A DNA stretch of 64,000 nt, from assembly GCA_965641885.1 (NCBI GenBank), contig OZ282574.1, forward strand, positions 4,588,001 through 4,652,000, read 5' to 3'. A program made the translations under genes and the position numbers. Below the pieces are notes generated by a model that was given only the letters and a program-made list of their open reading frames with translations, made no database searches and had not been told where the DNA came from. Below are positions 16,673 to 24,782 of the stretch, piece by piece. The stretch comes from Pseudophaeobacter sp965641885 (GTDB lineage: Bacteria > Pseudomonadota > Alphaproteobacteria > Rhodobacterales > Rhodobacteraceae). Every line of letters begins with the position of its first letter. The first letter of the stretch is position 1.

Positions 16673-18054
16673 TGCGCCTGACAATTCTGAAATCAACCCT
16701 GAATGGGGCCCTGAAAACAACTCTGAAAACGGGCCTGAAAACGGGCCTGAAAGCGTCGCTCTTCGCCTGGATTTGCTTGCTGGCTTTGCCGGCGCATGCG
16801 GAAATCAAGATCAACGAGGTGACCTCTCCCGGCGGCATCACCGCCTGGCTTGTTGAGGATCACTCAATCCCCTTTGCAGCCCTTGAGCTGCGCTTTCGCG
16901 GTGGCACATCACTGGATGCACCGGGCAAACGGGGCGCCACCTATTTGATGGCGGGGCTGCTGGAAGAGGGCTCTGGTCAGATGCAGGCGCAGGAGTATTC
17001 CCGCGCCGTAGAGAACCTGGCGGCCAGCTTTGGCTACAGCAGCGATCGCGACAGCCTGTCTATTTCGGCGCGGTTCCTCAGCGAAAACCGGGATGAGGCG
17101 ATTGCTCTGCTGCGTCAGGCCATTCACATGCCGCGCTTTGATCAGGACGCATTGGACCGGGTGCGCGCACAGGTGCTGGCCGGGCTGCGGTCGGACCTGA
17201 AAGACCCCAACAAGATCGCAAGTGAAGCCTTTGCGCAGATGGCCTATGGCGATCATCCCTATGGCAGCGGGGGCAATGGCACAATTGACAGCGTCTCAGC
17301 GCTGAGCCGTCAGGACATCTTTGATGCCCATGAGGCGATTTTTGCCCGCGACAGGCTCTATGTGAGCGCGGTTGGTGATATCACTGCCTCAGAGCTGGGC
17401 GCGCTGCTGGACAGTCTGCTGGCAGATTTGCCCGCCACAGGTGCTGCGCTGCCGGGGCCTGCCACAGTTGCCATCAAAGGCGGTATCAGCATTGTCGATT
17501 ATGACACGCCACAGTCGGTGGCGCTGTTTGGTCACATGGGGATTGAGCGCGATGATCCGCGCTTCTTTGCCGCCTACATTATGAACCAGATTTTGGGGGG
17601 AGGCTCGTTTGACAGCCGCCTCATGAAGGAAGTGCGCGCCAAACGGGGCCTTACGTACGGGGTTTATTCCTACCTGTTGCCGCAGGATCTCGCTGCGATC
17701 TACATGGGACAGCTCGGATCAGCAAACGCAAAAATGGCCGAGGCGGTTGAGGTGATTCAGGATGAGTGGCAGCGCCTTGCCAGCGCGGGTGTCACGCAAA
17801 AGGAGCTGACGGATGCCAAGACTTATCTCACCGGTGCCTATCCTTTGCGGTTCGATGGCAACGGCCAGATCGCGTCAATCCTGGTGGGGATGCAGATGGA
17901 TGACCTGCCAATGGACTATGTGAAAACCCGCAATGACAAGGTCAACGCGGTCACGCTGGAAGAGATCAACCGGGTGGCCGGTGAGGTCCTGCTGCCGGAT
18001 GAGCTGCATTTTGTGGTGGTCGGACGCCCTGAGGGGCTGATTTCCAGCAACTGA
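16669..18054 (+). CDS. M16 family peptidase-like protein, non-catalytic partner
   Basis: 461 residues, a paralogue of the preceding gene. At the position of the zinc motif it has TYLMAGLLEEGS instead of HxxEH, so it cannot bind zinc in the usual way and is the likely structural partner. The C-terminal half has the typical RKRGLTYGVYSY-like segment (AKRGLTYGVYSYL near 325) and LGGGSFDSRLM. The signal peptide is unusual: between the start and the hydrophobic core (LFAWICLLALPAHA) are six four-residue repeats of LKxx type made from 12-bp DNA repeats. It starts inside the stop of its partner (ATGA), implying coupled synthesis. Confidence 0.9.
   Translation: MMRLTILKSTLNGALKTTLKTGLKTGLKASLFAWICLLALPAHAEIKINEVTSPGGITAWLVEDHSIPFAALELRFRGGTSLDAPGKRGATYLMAGLLEEGSGQMQAQEYSRAVENLAASFGYSSDRDSLSISARFLSENRDEAIALLRQAIHMPRFDQDALDRVRAQVLAGLRSDLKDPNKIASEAFAQMAYGDHPYGSGGNGTIDSVSALSRQDIFDAHEAIFARDRLYVSAVGDITASELGALLDSLLADLPATGAALPGPATVAIKGGISIVDYDTPQSVALFGHMGIERDDPRFFAAYIMNQILGGGSFDSRLMKEVRAKRGLTYGVYSYLLPQDLAAIYMGQLGSANAKMAEAVEVIQDEWQRLASAGVTQKELTDAKTYLTGAYPLRFDGNGQIASILVGMQMDDLPMDYVKTRNDKVNAVTLEEINRVAGEVLLPDELHFVVVGRPEGLISSN
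16687..16758 (+). repeat. Six 12-bp tandem repeats in the signal peptide of an M16 protein
   Basis: Units of 12 bp starting CTGAA run from 16687 to 16758 and encode LKST, LNGA, LKTT, LKTG, LKTG and LKAS. Two adjacent units (16723-16734 and 16735-16746) are identical; the others differ by a few bases. The repeat lengthens the positively charged n-region of the signal peptide by about 24 residues. Confidence 0.9.
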
Positions 18055-18110
18055 CCGCCAGTCTTTTGATCCAGTTCAGAGCGGATCAAAGGCCAGGTAG
18101 CTGAAGTAAA

Positions 18111-18137
18111 AAGGGCCGGGGATTTCCCCGGCCTTTT
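18111..18137. terminator. Bidirectional terminator between the M16 operon and the ALDH gene
   Basis: GGCCGGGG and CCCCGGCC form a perfect 8-bp stem around ATTT, with A residues before and TTTT after. It can end the rightward M16 operon and the leftward deoC-ALDH operon, whose stop is at 18207. Confidence 0.88.
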
Positions 18138-18206
18138 CTATGTCACATAAGAAAACGTATCTGGGACAGGACCTTTTGCTTCTCAGTCGGCCTCTACCCT
18201 TGGAGA

Positions 18207-20549
18207 TTACTCCCCGTAGGGGACCCAGATATTCTTTACCTCTGTTGCCTGTTGCAGGAACGCCCGGCTGTGATCAAGGCTCCAGTCAATGGCGGCTGCG
18301 TTGTTGACCCAGGTGCGCTTGAGGTTGAGGGCCGAGGCGGCCTCAATGGTTTTTGCCACGTCCGAAGACGAGAAGCTCCAGACCGCGTCCACATTCATAT
18401 GCGCCGCCAGTGGCTGCGCCAGATCCCCGGCGTCACCGGTCAGGATATTGACCACACCCGCAGGCACATCCGAGGTTTCCAGCACCTGGAAAAAGTCGGT
18501 CGCGGCCAATGGGAAGGGGGTGGAGGCGGCCAGAACCAGCCGGTTGCCCATGGCCAGTGCAGGCGCCATGACCGAAACCAGCCCCAGCAGCGGTGCCTCA
18601 TCGGCGCAGAGCGCACCAATCACCCCAACGGGTTCTTTCATCGCCAAAGCCACAGCGCGCATTGGCACGCCATGGGCCTGGCCGTCGTATTTGTCAGCCC
18701 AGGCGGCGGCGGTGAACAGGCGCTCAATCGACAGTTCCACCTCCCGTGTGCCGCCCTTTTTGCTGGTCATCGCATCAATGCGATGGGCAAACTCTTCGGC
18801 GCGGGCCGACAGGTTTTCTCCAATGTAGTACAGGATCTGGGCCCGCAGGTGGCCAGTGGTTTTGGACCAGGCTTTGGCACCGGCTGCGGCCTCAACCGCG
18901 TTGCGGATGTCTTTGCGGCTGGCGATGCCGACATGGCCCAAAAGCGCTCCGTGGCTGTTGTAGATGGCTTTGGAATAGCCGCTGTCAGGGCGCGCCTGTT
19001 TGCCGCCGATATACATCTTTGCTGTGCGGTCAACCGCATCAGTTGCATGGCCGCCGGGTTTGCCGTCAAAGGCAGCGACATGCGCCAGCGTCTTGGTTTT
19101 GCCCTTTGGGCGGGTATAGGCGCTGAGGCCTTCCCAGCCGCCTTCGCGACCAAAGCCGCTTTCGCGGACGCCGCCAAAGCCGGCAGCGGCGTCAAACATA
19201 TTGGTGCCATTGATCCAGACCACACCGGCTACCAGTTTTGGCGCCAGATCCAGCGCCAGATTGATGTTCTCGCTCCAGACCGTGGCCGCCAGACCATAGC
19301 GGCTGTTGTTTGCCAGCTCGACGGCCTCGGCCGGAGTGCGGAAGGTGCAGGAGACCAGCACCGGGCCAAAGATCTCGTCCTGCATCAGAGGATCTGATGG
19401 CGCGAGCCCCTGGATCAGCGTTGGCGGGTAATAGCAGCCCTGTTGCGGCAGGCGCAGGCTGGGCTGATAGGTCTCACCAGCCTCATTGGCGGCGACCATG
19501 GCTGACACGGCGTTCAGCTGAACGGGGTCGACCATTGCACCTATGTCGATGGATTTGTCCAATGGGTGCCCGATGCGCAGCTTGTCCATGCGGGCCTTCA
19601 GTTTGGCGTAAAACCGCTCGGCAATGCCTTCCTGCACCAACAGGCGCGAGCCGGCGCAGCAAACCTGCCCCTGATTGAACCAGATAGCATCCACCAGGCC
19701 CTCAACGGCGGAATCCAGATCAGCGTCGTCAAACACGATATAGGGCGATTTGCCACCCAGCTCGAGCGTCAGCGCCTTGCCCGAACCAGCCGTGTCCTCG
19801 CGGATGCGCCGCCCGACCGAGGTGGAGCCGGTAAAGGCGATCTTGTCCACCTCTGCGGCCACGATCATCTCGCCAACCGCGCCATCACCGGTGACGATGT
19901 TGACAACACCTTTGGGCACACCAGCCTGCTGGCAGATATCGGCAAACAGCAGGGCTGTGAGCGAGGTATATTCCGCCGGTTTCAGCACCACGGTATTGCC
20001 CATGGCAAGCGCGGGCGCCACTTTCCACGCCAGCATCAGCAGCGGAAAGTTCCAGGGGATGATCTGGCCGCAAACGCCCAGAGCCTCGGCCTCAGGCAGC
20101 TCGCTCTCCATCAGCTGGGCCATGCCGGCGTGATAATAGAAATGCCGTTGCGCCAGCGGGATATCAATATCGCGGCTTTCGCGGATCGGTTTGCCGTTGT
20201 CCAGCGTCTCAAGCACGGCGAACAGGCGGGAATGCTTTTGCAGCAGGCGGGCAATGGCATAGAGGACGCGGGCCCGTCCCGGACCGCCTAGCTTTTCCCA
20301 TTTGGGTTGCGCCCGGCGGGCGGCCTCGACTGCAGCATCGACATCTGCCTGCGAGGCCTGGCTGAGCGTCGCCAGCACCTCGCCTGTGGCGGGGTTTTTA
20401 CTGTCGAACCCATCATGGGGTGCTGTGAAAGCGCCGTTGATGAAATGGCCAAACCGGTCGCCTTGGTCGACCAGCCAGGCCAGTGCCTCGGCGGCGCTTT
20501 CGGGTGCAGGGCCATAGTCCATGGTGTCAAATTTCTCTTTGAGTGTCAT
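18207..20549 (-). CDS. ALDH16-type double-domain aldehyde dehydrogenase
   Basis: 780 residues, far longer than the 480-500 of ordinary aldehyde dehydrogenases. Residues 1-500 form a complete ALDH domain with IIPWNFPLL (163-171), FTGSTSVG (239-246), the general base in LELGGKS (E263) and the nucleophile in GQVCC (C297). Residues about 510-780 are a second, ALDH-like domain without the catalytic cysteine, the architecture described for ALDH16, whose bacterial members are active. deoC ends 13 bases upstream on the same strand; an acetaldehyde-oxidising role after deoxyribose-5-phosphate cleavage is a reasonable inference. Confidence 0.9.
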   Translation of the reverse strand: MTLKEKFDTMDYGPAPESAAEALAWLVDQGDRFGHFINGAFTAPHDGFDSKNPATGEVLATLSQASQADVDAAVEAARRAQPKWEKLGGPGRARVLYAIARLLQKHSRLFAVLETLDNGKPIRESRDIDIPLAQRHFYYHAGMAQLMESELPEAEALGVCGQIIPWNFPLLMLAWKVAPALAMGNTVVLKPAEYTSLTALLFADICQQAGVPKGVVNIVTGDGAVGEMIVAAEVDKIAFTGSTSVGRRIREDTAGSGKALTLELGGKSPYIVFDDADLDSAVEGLVDAIWFNQGQVCCAGSRLLVQEGIAERFYAKLKARMDKLRIGHPLDKSIDIGAMVDPVQLNAVSAMVAANEAGETYQPSLRLPQQGCYYPPTLIQGLAPSDPLMQDEIFGPVLVSCTFRTPAEAVELANNSRYGLAATVWSENINLALDLAPKLVAGVVWINGTNMFDAAAGFGGVRESGFGREGGWEGLSAYTRPKGKTKTLAHVAAFDGKPGGHATDAVDRTAKMYIGGKQARPDSGYSKAIYNSHGALLGHVGIASRKDIRNAVEAAAGAKAWSKTTGHLRAQILYYIGENLSARAEEFAHRIDAMTSKKGGTREVELSIERLFTAAAWADKYDGQAHGVPMRAVALAMKEPVGVIGALCADEAPLLGLVSVMAPALAMGNRLVLAASTPFPLAATDFFQVLETSDVPAGVVNILTGDAGDLAQPLAAHMNVDAVWSFSSSDVAKTIEAASALNLKRTWVNNAAAIDWSLDHSRAFLQQATEVKNIWVPYGE

Positions 20550-20562
20550 GTCTGATCGTCCT

Positions 20563-21552
20563 TCAGGCCGACGCGTGGCGGTAGCTTGCGGAGTAGGCTC
20601 CGGTGACGTGGTGCTCCAGCTGGCGCTCGATGTCGTTCAACAGCGAGGAGGCGCCAAAGCGGAACAGATCTGGCTGCAACCAGCGGTCCCCCAGCTCTTC
20701 TTTGATAAGAGAGAGGTAGACCAGCGAGTCCTTGGCCTTGGAGATGCCGCCGGCGGGCTTATAGCCAACCCGAAAGCCGGTGCGGTCATAATAGTCGCGA
20801 ATGGCACGGATCATCACCAGACTGACAGGGAGGGTGGCGTTGACGCTCTCCTTGCCGGTGGAGGTCTTGATGAAATCGGCGCCCGCCATCATGCAGATCA
20901 GCGAGGCGCGGGCCACGTTGCGCAGGCTTCCCAGCTCTCCGGTAGCCAGGATCGCCTTGACGTGGGCGTCCCCGCAGGCGGCGCGAAAGGTCTTCATCTC
21001 GTCATAAAGCGCCTGCCAGTTGCCGGACAGCACATGGCGGCGCGAGATCACGATGTCGATCTCTTTGGCACCAGCCTTGACGCTTTCCTCGATCTCGGCG
21101 ACCCGCAGATGAAACGGCGACAGCCCGGCGGGAAACCCGGTTGAGACCGCAGCGACGGGAATGCCGCTGCCCTCAAGTGCGGCGACGGCGGCGGAGATCA
21201 TCTCGTGGTAGACGCAGATCGCACCGGTGGTAATTGGCGGCATGTTGAGCGCCTGCATGATGTCGCCGCGAATGGGCTGACGCGCCTTGGCGCAAAGCCG
21301 CCGCACCCGCTCTTCGGTGTCATCACCGGACAGGGTGGTGAGGTCGATGCAGGTCACAGCCTTAAGCAACCAGGCCGCCTGATAGTCCTTCTTGACGCTG
21401 CGCCGTGCCGACAGAGTGGCGCAGCGTCGCTCGATCGCGGAGGTATTGGCCTGCACAGTTGCGACCCAGTCAAGGTCGAGCGCCATGCCAGGGTTGCGCG
21501 GCTCTTGTGCCAGCGCCAGGGGAGTCGTGTGTTCCAAGGTTTGGCTTTCCAT
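20563..21552 (-). CDS. deoC: Deoxyribose-phosphate aldolase
   Basis: 329 residues, the longer class of DeoC. It splits 2-deoxyribose-5-phosphate into glyceraldehyde-3-phosphate and acetaldehyde. The active site shows EIDIVIS (D166), VKAILATGEL (K199), the Schiff-base lysine in FIKTSTGK (K229) and the phosphate-side YKPAGGIS. The ATG at 21552 follows GAGGA; a much longer in-frame opening to 21861 would overrun the sitA promoter and is rejected. It is the first gene of a two-gene operon with the ALDH16 dehydrogenase and is divergent from sitA. Confidence 0.96.
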   Translation of the reverse strand: MESQTLEHTTPLALAQEPRNPGMALDLDWVATVQANTSAIERRCATLSARRSVKKDYQAAWLLKAVTCIDLTTLSGDDTEERVRRLCAKARQPIRGDIMQALNMPPITTGAICVYHEMISAAVAALEGSGIPVAAVSTGFPAGLSPFHLRVAEIEESVKAGAKEIDIVISRRHVLSGNWQALYDEMKTFRAACGDAHVKAILATGELGSLRNVARASLICMMAGADFIKTSTGKESVNATLPVSLVMIRAIRDYYDRTGFRVGYKPAGGISKAKDSLVYLSLIKEELGDRWLQPDLFRFGASSLLNDIERQLEHHVTGAYSASYRHASA

Positions 21553-21668
21553 TCCGGGGATCCTCAACAGAGTTCTGCGCGAAAGTCGCACGGGTGCGGC
21601 ATATTGGCAAGTAAACCGGGGTTTGAGGGCGGCAAATTTGACTCTTTGGACAAAAACGACGTGCTTTC

Positions 21669-21719
21669 TTGCGAATAAGTCGCAATAGCATTGACTGTCT
21701 TGCGAATGGTTCTCATATT
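21669..21719 (+). promoter_or_regulatory. sitA promoter with paired operator-like repeats
   Basis: TTGACT (21691-21696), a 17-base spacer and CATATT (21714-21719) make a good sigma-70-type promoter. TTGCGAAT occurs at 21669-21676 and again at 21700-21707, 31 bases (about three helical turns) apart. The first copy is part of a perfect inverted repeat TTGCGAATAAGTCGCAA (21669-21685) just upstream of the -35; the second lies between -35 and -10. A manganese-responsive Fur-family repressor (Mur) controls sit operons in alphaproteobacteria; that it binds here is inference. Confidence 0.6.
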
Positions 21720-21754
21720 CAATGTAAGATTTGAATAAAAGGAGGCTTCGGCCC

Positions 21755-22720
21755 ATGCGGTTTAGAAACTTGGCTCTACTGGTGTTGATGATGTTTTTGG
21801 CGGCCCCTTTGGCTGTTACGCGCGCCCAGGCTGAGGCGCCGTTGCAGGTTGTCGCAACCACGGGAATGATCGCCGATGCGGCGCGCCAGATCGGCGGTGC
21901 TGCGGTCGAGGTTAAAGCGCTGATGGGGCCGGGGGTAGACCCGCATTCCTATCGTCAAACCCGGTCTGACATTGTGGCAATGACCCGGGCTGATCTTGTG
22001 CTCTGGCATGGTCTCTATCTTGAGGCGCAGATGCAGTCCTTCTTTCACGATCTGGAGCGCAAGCGCACGGTGGTGGCGGTGGCCGAAGGGCTGCCAAAGG
22101 AGCTGTTGCGCGGTCATGATGATTATGCCGACAAATTCGACCCCCACGTCTGGATGACGCCCGCAATGTGGAAGCTGGTGGTGGTCGAGGTGCAAAAAGC
22201 CCTCAGTGATGCACGTCCCGAATCTGCTGACCTGTTTGCTGCCAATGCCACGGCGCATCTGGCAGATTTAGATCGCCTGGTTGCCTATGGAGATGACGCC
22301 ATGTCCAGGGTGCCAGACAGCAACCGTGTTTTGCTGACGGCGCATGATGCCTTTGGCTATTTTGGCCGCGATTACGGGTTTGAGGTAATGGGCATTCAGG
22401 GGATCTCTACCCAGTCTGAGGCTGGACTGAACCGGATCGGTGAGCTGGTCAATCTGCTGGTGGCACGTGGTATCACAGCGGTGTTTGTTGAAAGCTCGGT
22501 CTCGGACCGCTCGATGCGGGCGCTGATCGAAGGCGCAGCAGCCCGAGGCCATGATGTTTCTGTTGGCGGTGAGCTGTTCTCGGATGCGATGGGATCCGAG
22601 GGCACCTACGAGGGCACCTACCTTGGGATGCTGGACCACAATATCACCACCATCGCCAATGCGTTGGGCGCCGATGTGCCCGCGCGCGGCATGGATGGCA
22701 AACTCTCGGCGGGGCTTTGA
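21755..22720 (+). CDS. sitA: Manganese/zinc ABC transporter, substrate-binding protein
   Basis: 321 residues of the cluster A-I (TroA/PsaA/SitA) binding-protein family with a signal peptide (about 1-27). Metal ligands can be seen in GPGVDPHSYRQT (H64), FDPHVWMT (H131), the FVESSVS glutamate and the C-terminal TYLGMLDHN aspartate. The His-His-Glu-Asp set is the usual one for Mn2+ or Zn2+; there is no His-rich loop of the kind typical for ZnuA, which favours manganese. The start at 21755 follows AAAAGGAGG; a TTG at 21731 is upstream of that site. First gene of sitABCD. Confidence 0.93.
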   Translation: MRFRNLALLVLMMFLAAPLAVTRAQAEAPLQVVATTGMIADAARQIGGAAVEVKALMGPGVDPHSYRQTRSDIVAMTRADLVLWHGLYLEAQMQSFFHDLERKRTVVAVAEGLPKELLRGHDDYADKFDPHVWMTPAMWKLVVVEVQKALSDARPESADLFAANATAHLADLDRLVAYGDDAMSRVPDSNRVLLTAHDAFGYFGRDYGFEVMGIQGISTQSEAGLNRIGELVNLLVARGITAVFVESSVSDRSMRALIEGAAARGHDVSVGGELFSDAMGSEGTYEGTYLGMLDHNITTIANALGADVPARGMDGKLSAGL

Positions 22721-22722
22721 AG

Positions 22723-23541
22723 ATGACAGTCGAACACGCAAAAACTGACAGTGATGTCAGCCAGGAGATGCTGCAGGGTCAGGAGGCCCTGGCCGCGCAA
22801 AGCCCCCTGGCCATTCGGGGTCTCACGGTCAGCTACGGAGAGAAGCCGGCGCTGTTTTCCGTTGATATGACGGTGCAGCCGGGCCAGATGACGGCTATCA
22901 TTGGGCCCAATGGTGCCGGTAAATCCACCTTGCTAAAGGCGGCTTTGGGCATTGTTTCGCCGGTGTCAGGCCGGGTGACGATCTTTGGCCGCCCTCTTGC
23001 AGAGCAACGCGCCCGTATTGCCTATGTGCCACAACGCGCCAGTGTGGACTGGGACTTTCCCACTCGGGTGATCGATGTGGTGCTGATGGGGCTCTACCGT
23101 GAGCTGGGCCTGCTGGGGCGGACCAAGGCCAGCCACCGCGCCAAGGCGCTGATGTGTCTGGAGCGGGTTGGCATGGCTGACTTTGCCAGCCGCCAGATCG
23201 GCCAGCTCTCAGGCGGCCAGCAACAGCGGGTGTTTCTGGCGCGGGCGCTGGCCCAGGAGGCCGACCTGTATCTGCTGGATGAACCCTTTGCCGGGGTGGA
23301 TGCTGCGACTGAGAAGGCCATTATCTCGGTGCTGAAATCCCTGCGCGAAGCGGGTAAGACCGTGGTCGTGGTGCATCACGATCTGGCCACCGTGGTGGAC
23401 TATTTCGACAACGTTTTCCTGATCAACACGCGCCGTGTTGCCGAAGGTCCGGTGGCGCAGGCCTTTACCGAAGCAACCCTGCAGGCGGCCTATGGCGGAC
23501 GCCTTGCCACCACGCAGCTCGATCACCTGACCCAAGGCTAA
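22723..23541 (+). CDS. sitB: Manganese/zinc ABC transporter, ATPase subunit
   Basis: 272 residues. It powers metal import from the cytoplasmic face. Walker A is GPNGAGKST (61-69), the Q-loop lies in YVPQRASVDWDFP, the ABC signature is LSGGQQQR, Walker B is LYLLDEPFAGVD and the switch histidine is in VVVHHDL. The YVPQ...VDWDFPxxVxDVVxMG string is characteristic of the Mn/Zn/Fe chelate class. A 30-residue N-terminal tail rich in Gln and Glu precedes the domain. It begins 2 bases after the sitA stop. Confidence 0.95.
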   Translation: MTVEHAKTDSDVSQEMLQGQEALAAQSPLAIRGLTVSYGEKPALFSVDMTVQPGQMTAIIGPNGAGKSTLLKAALGIVSPVSGRVTIFGRPLAEQRARIAYVPQRASVDWDFPTRVIDVVLMGLYRELGLLGRTKASHRAKALMCLERVGMADFASRQIGQLSGGQQQRVFLARALAQEADLYLLDEPFAGVDAATEKAIISVLKSLREAGKTVVVVHHDLATVVDYFDNVFLINTRRVAEGPVAQAFTEATLQAAYGGRLATTQLDHLTQG

Positions 23542-23552
23542 AGGAACGGCAC

Positions 23553-24782
23553 ATGCTAATGGACGCACTTTTGCTGCAGCTTGGCTACAATGCGACGCTG
23601 GTTGCCATTGGGGCAGCCCTTTTGGGCACAGCGGCTGGCATTACCGGCACCTTTTTGTTTCTGCGCAAACGGGCGCTAGTGTCGGACGCTGTGAGCCATG
23701 CCACGCTGCCCGGCGTCTGCATCGCCTTTTTGCTGATGGCGTTTCTTGGCGGCGATGGCCGCAATCTGGCGGGGCTGTTGCTGGGCTCGGCCATCTCGGC
23801 GGGCCTTGGTCTTTGGTGCATGAACTGGCTGACCCGCAACACGCGCCTGGCCGAAGACGCGGCCATTGGCGCTGTGCTCTCGGTGTTCTTTGGCTTTGGA
23901 ATTGTGCTGTTGACGGTGATCCAGACGCTGGGCGTTGGACGACAGGCCGGGCTCGAAGGCTTTTTGCTCGGCTCCACTGCGGGCATGCTCTATAGCGATG
24001 CGCTGGTGATTGCCGCAGGTGGTGCTGTAACGCTGCTTTTGGTGTTGCTGACGCGGCGGCCCATGACATTGGTGGCGTTTGATCCCGAGTATGCTGCGGC
24101 GCGTGGCCTGCCGGTTGATCGCATTGATCTGTTGATGATGGGACTGGTCATGGCGGTGACCGTTGTGGGGCTGAAAATCGTCGGTCTGATCCTGATCGTG
24201 GCACTGCTGATCATTCCTGCCGTGACTGCGCGGTTCTGGACCGAAAGATCAGATCAGGTGGTGCTTTTGGCGGGGCTGTTTGGCGGCGTGGCCGCCTATA
24301 TTGGCGCGGCCTTGTCGGCGGCGGCGCCCAATCTGCCAACCGGGCCAATCATTGTTCTGGTGAGCTTTGCCTTCTTTGCGCTTTCGCTGTTTCTGGCGCC
24401 AAACCGCGGCGTGCTGGCTGCGGTGCTGCGGCATTTGCGGTTCCAGCGCCGGGTGCATCTGCGGCAGGGTCTGCTGGCGCTGGCACAGGGACAGGCGATC
24501 TACGAGGGCCTCACCTTGCGCCTGTTGCGCCGCGCCGGACTGGTGCGCGCTGACGGTGTGGCAACCACCAGGGGTCGCGCCCGCGCAGCAAAAGCGTTGC
24601 GCGATGAAAAACGCTGGGAGGTGGTGCGCGCGGATATGGCGCATGAGGCGGCAGCCGCGCTCTATGATGGGCTGCGCGATATTGAAACGGTTCTGACACA
24701 GGACCAGATTCTGGACATTGACCGCCGTATTGGTGGCCGTATTGGTGGCCGCATTGATGGCCCGGGCGAGGTGCTGTCATGA
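23553..24782 (+). CDS. sitC: Manganese/zinc ABC permease with a degenerate DtxR-like C-terminal domain
   Basis: 409 residues. Residues 1-290 are an ABC-3 family permease with eight or so membrane segments (KRALVSDAVSHATLPGV at 39-55 is the family signature). Ordinary SitC proteins stop there. The extra 292-409 looks like a winged-helix plus dimerisation region of DtxR/MntR type: LRLLRRAGLVRADG, then TTRGRARAAKALRDEKRWEVV, then HEAAAALYDGLRDIETVL and a short RIGG repeat. The His/Cys metal ligands of DtxR are mostly absent. Such fusions are known in some metal importers; a sensory or tethering role is inference. ATGA overlap with sitD. Confidence 0.9.
   Translation: MLMDALLLQLGYNATLVAIGAALLGTAAGITGTFLFLRKRALVSDAVSHATLPGVCIAFLLMAFLGGDGRNLAGLLLGSAISAGLGLWCMNWLTRNTRLAEDAAIGAVLSVFFGFGIVLLTVIQTLGVGRQAGLEGFLLGSTAGMLYSDALVIAAGGAVTLLLVLLTRRPMTLVAFDPEYAAARGLPVDRIDLLMMGLVMAVTVVGLKIVGLILIVALLIIPAVTARFWTERSDQVVLLAGLFGGVAAYIGAALSAAAPNLPTGPIIVLVSFAFFALSLFLAPNRGVLAAVLRHLRFQRRVHLRQGLLALAQGQAIYEGLTLRLLRRAGLVRADGVATTRGRARAAKALRDEKRWEVVRADMAHEAAAALYDGLRDIETVLTQDQILDIDRRIGGRIGGRIDGPGEVLS
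24726..24761 (+). repeat. Three 12-bp tandem repeats at the 3' end of sitC
   Basis: CGTATTGGTGGC is present at 24726-24737 and 24738-24749, followed by the variant CGCATTGATGGC at 24750-24761. They encode RIGG, RIGG and RIDG, ten codons before the stop codon. Confidence 0.9.

Noticed and set aside
21553..21861. Longer start for deoC
   Set aside because: It would run through the sitA promoter and its RBS; GAGGA before 21552 and the family N-terminus favour the shorter start.
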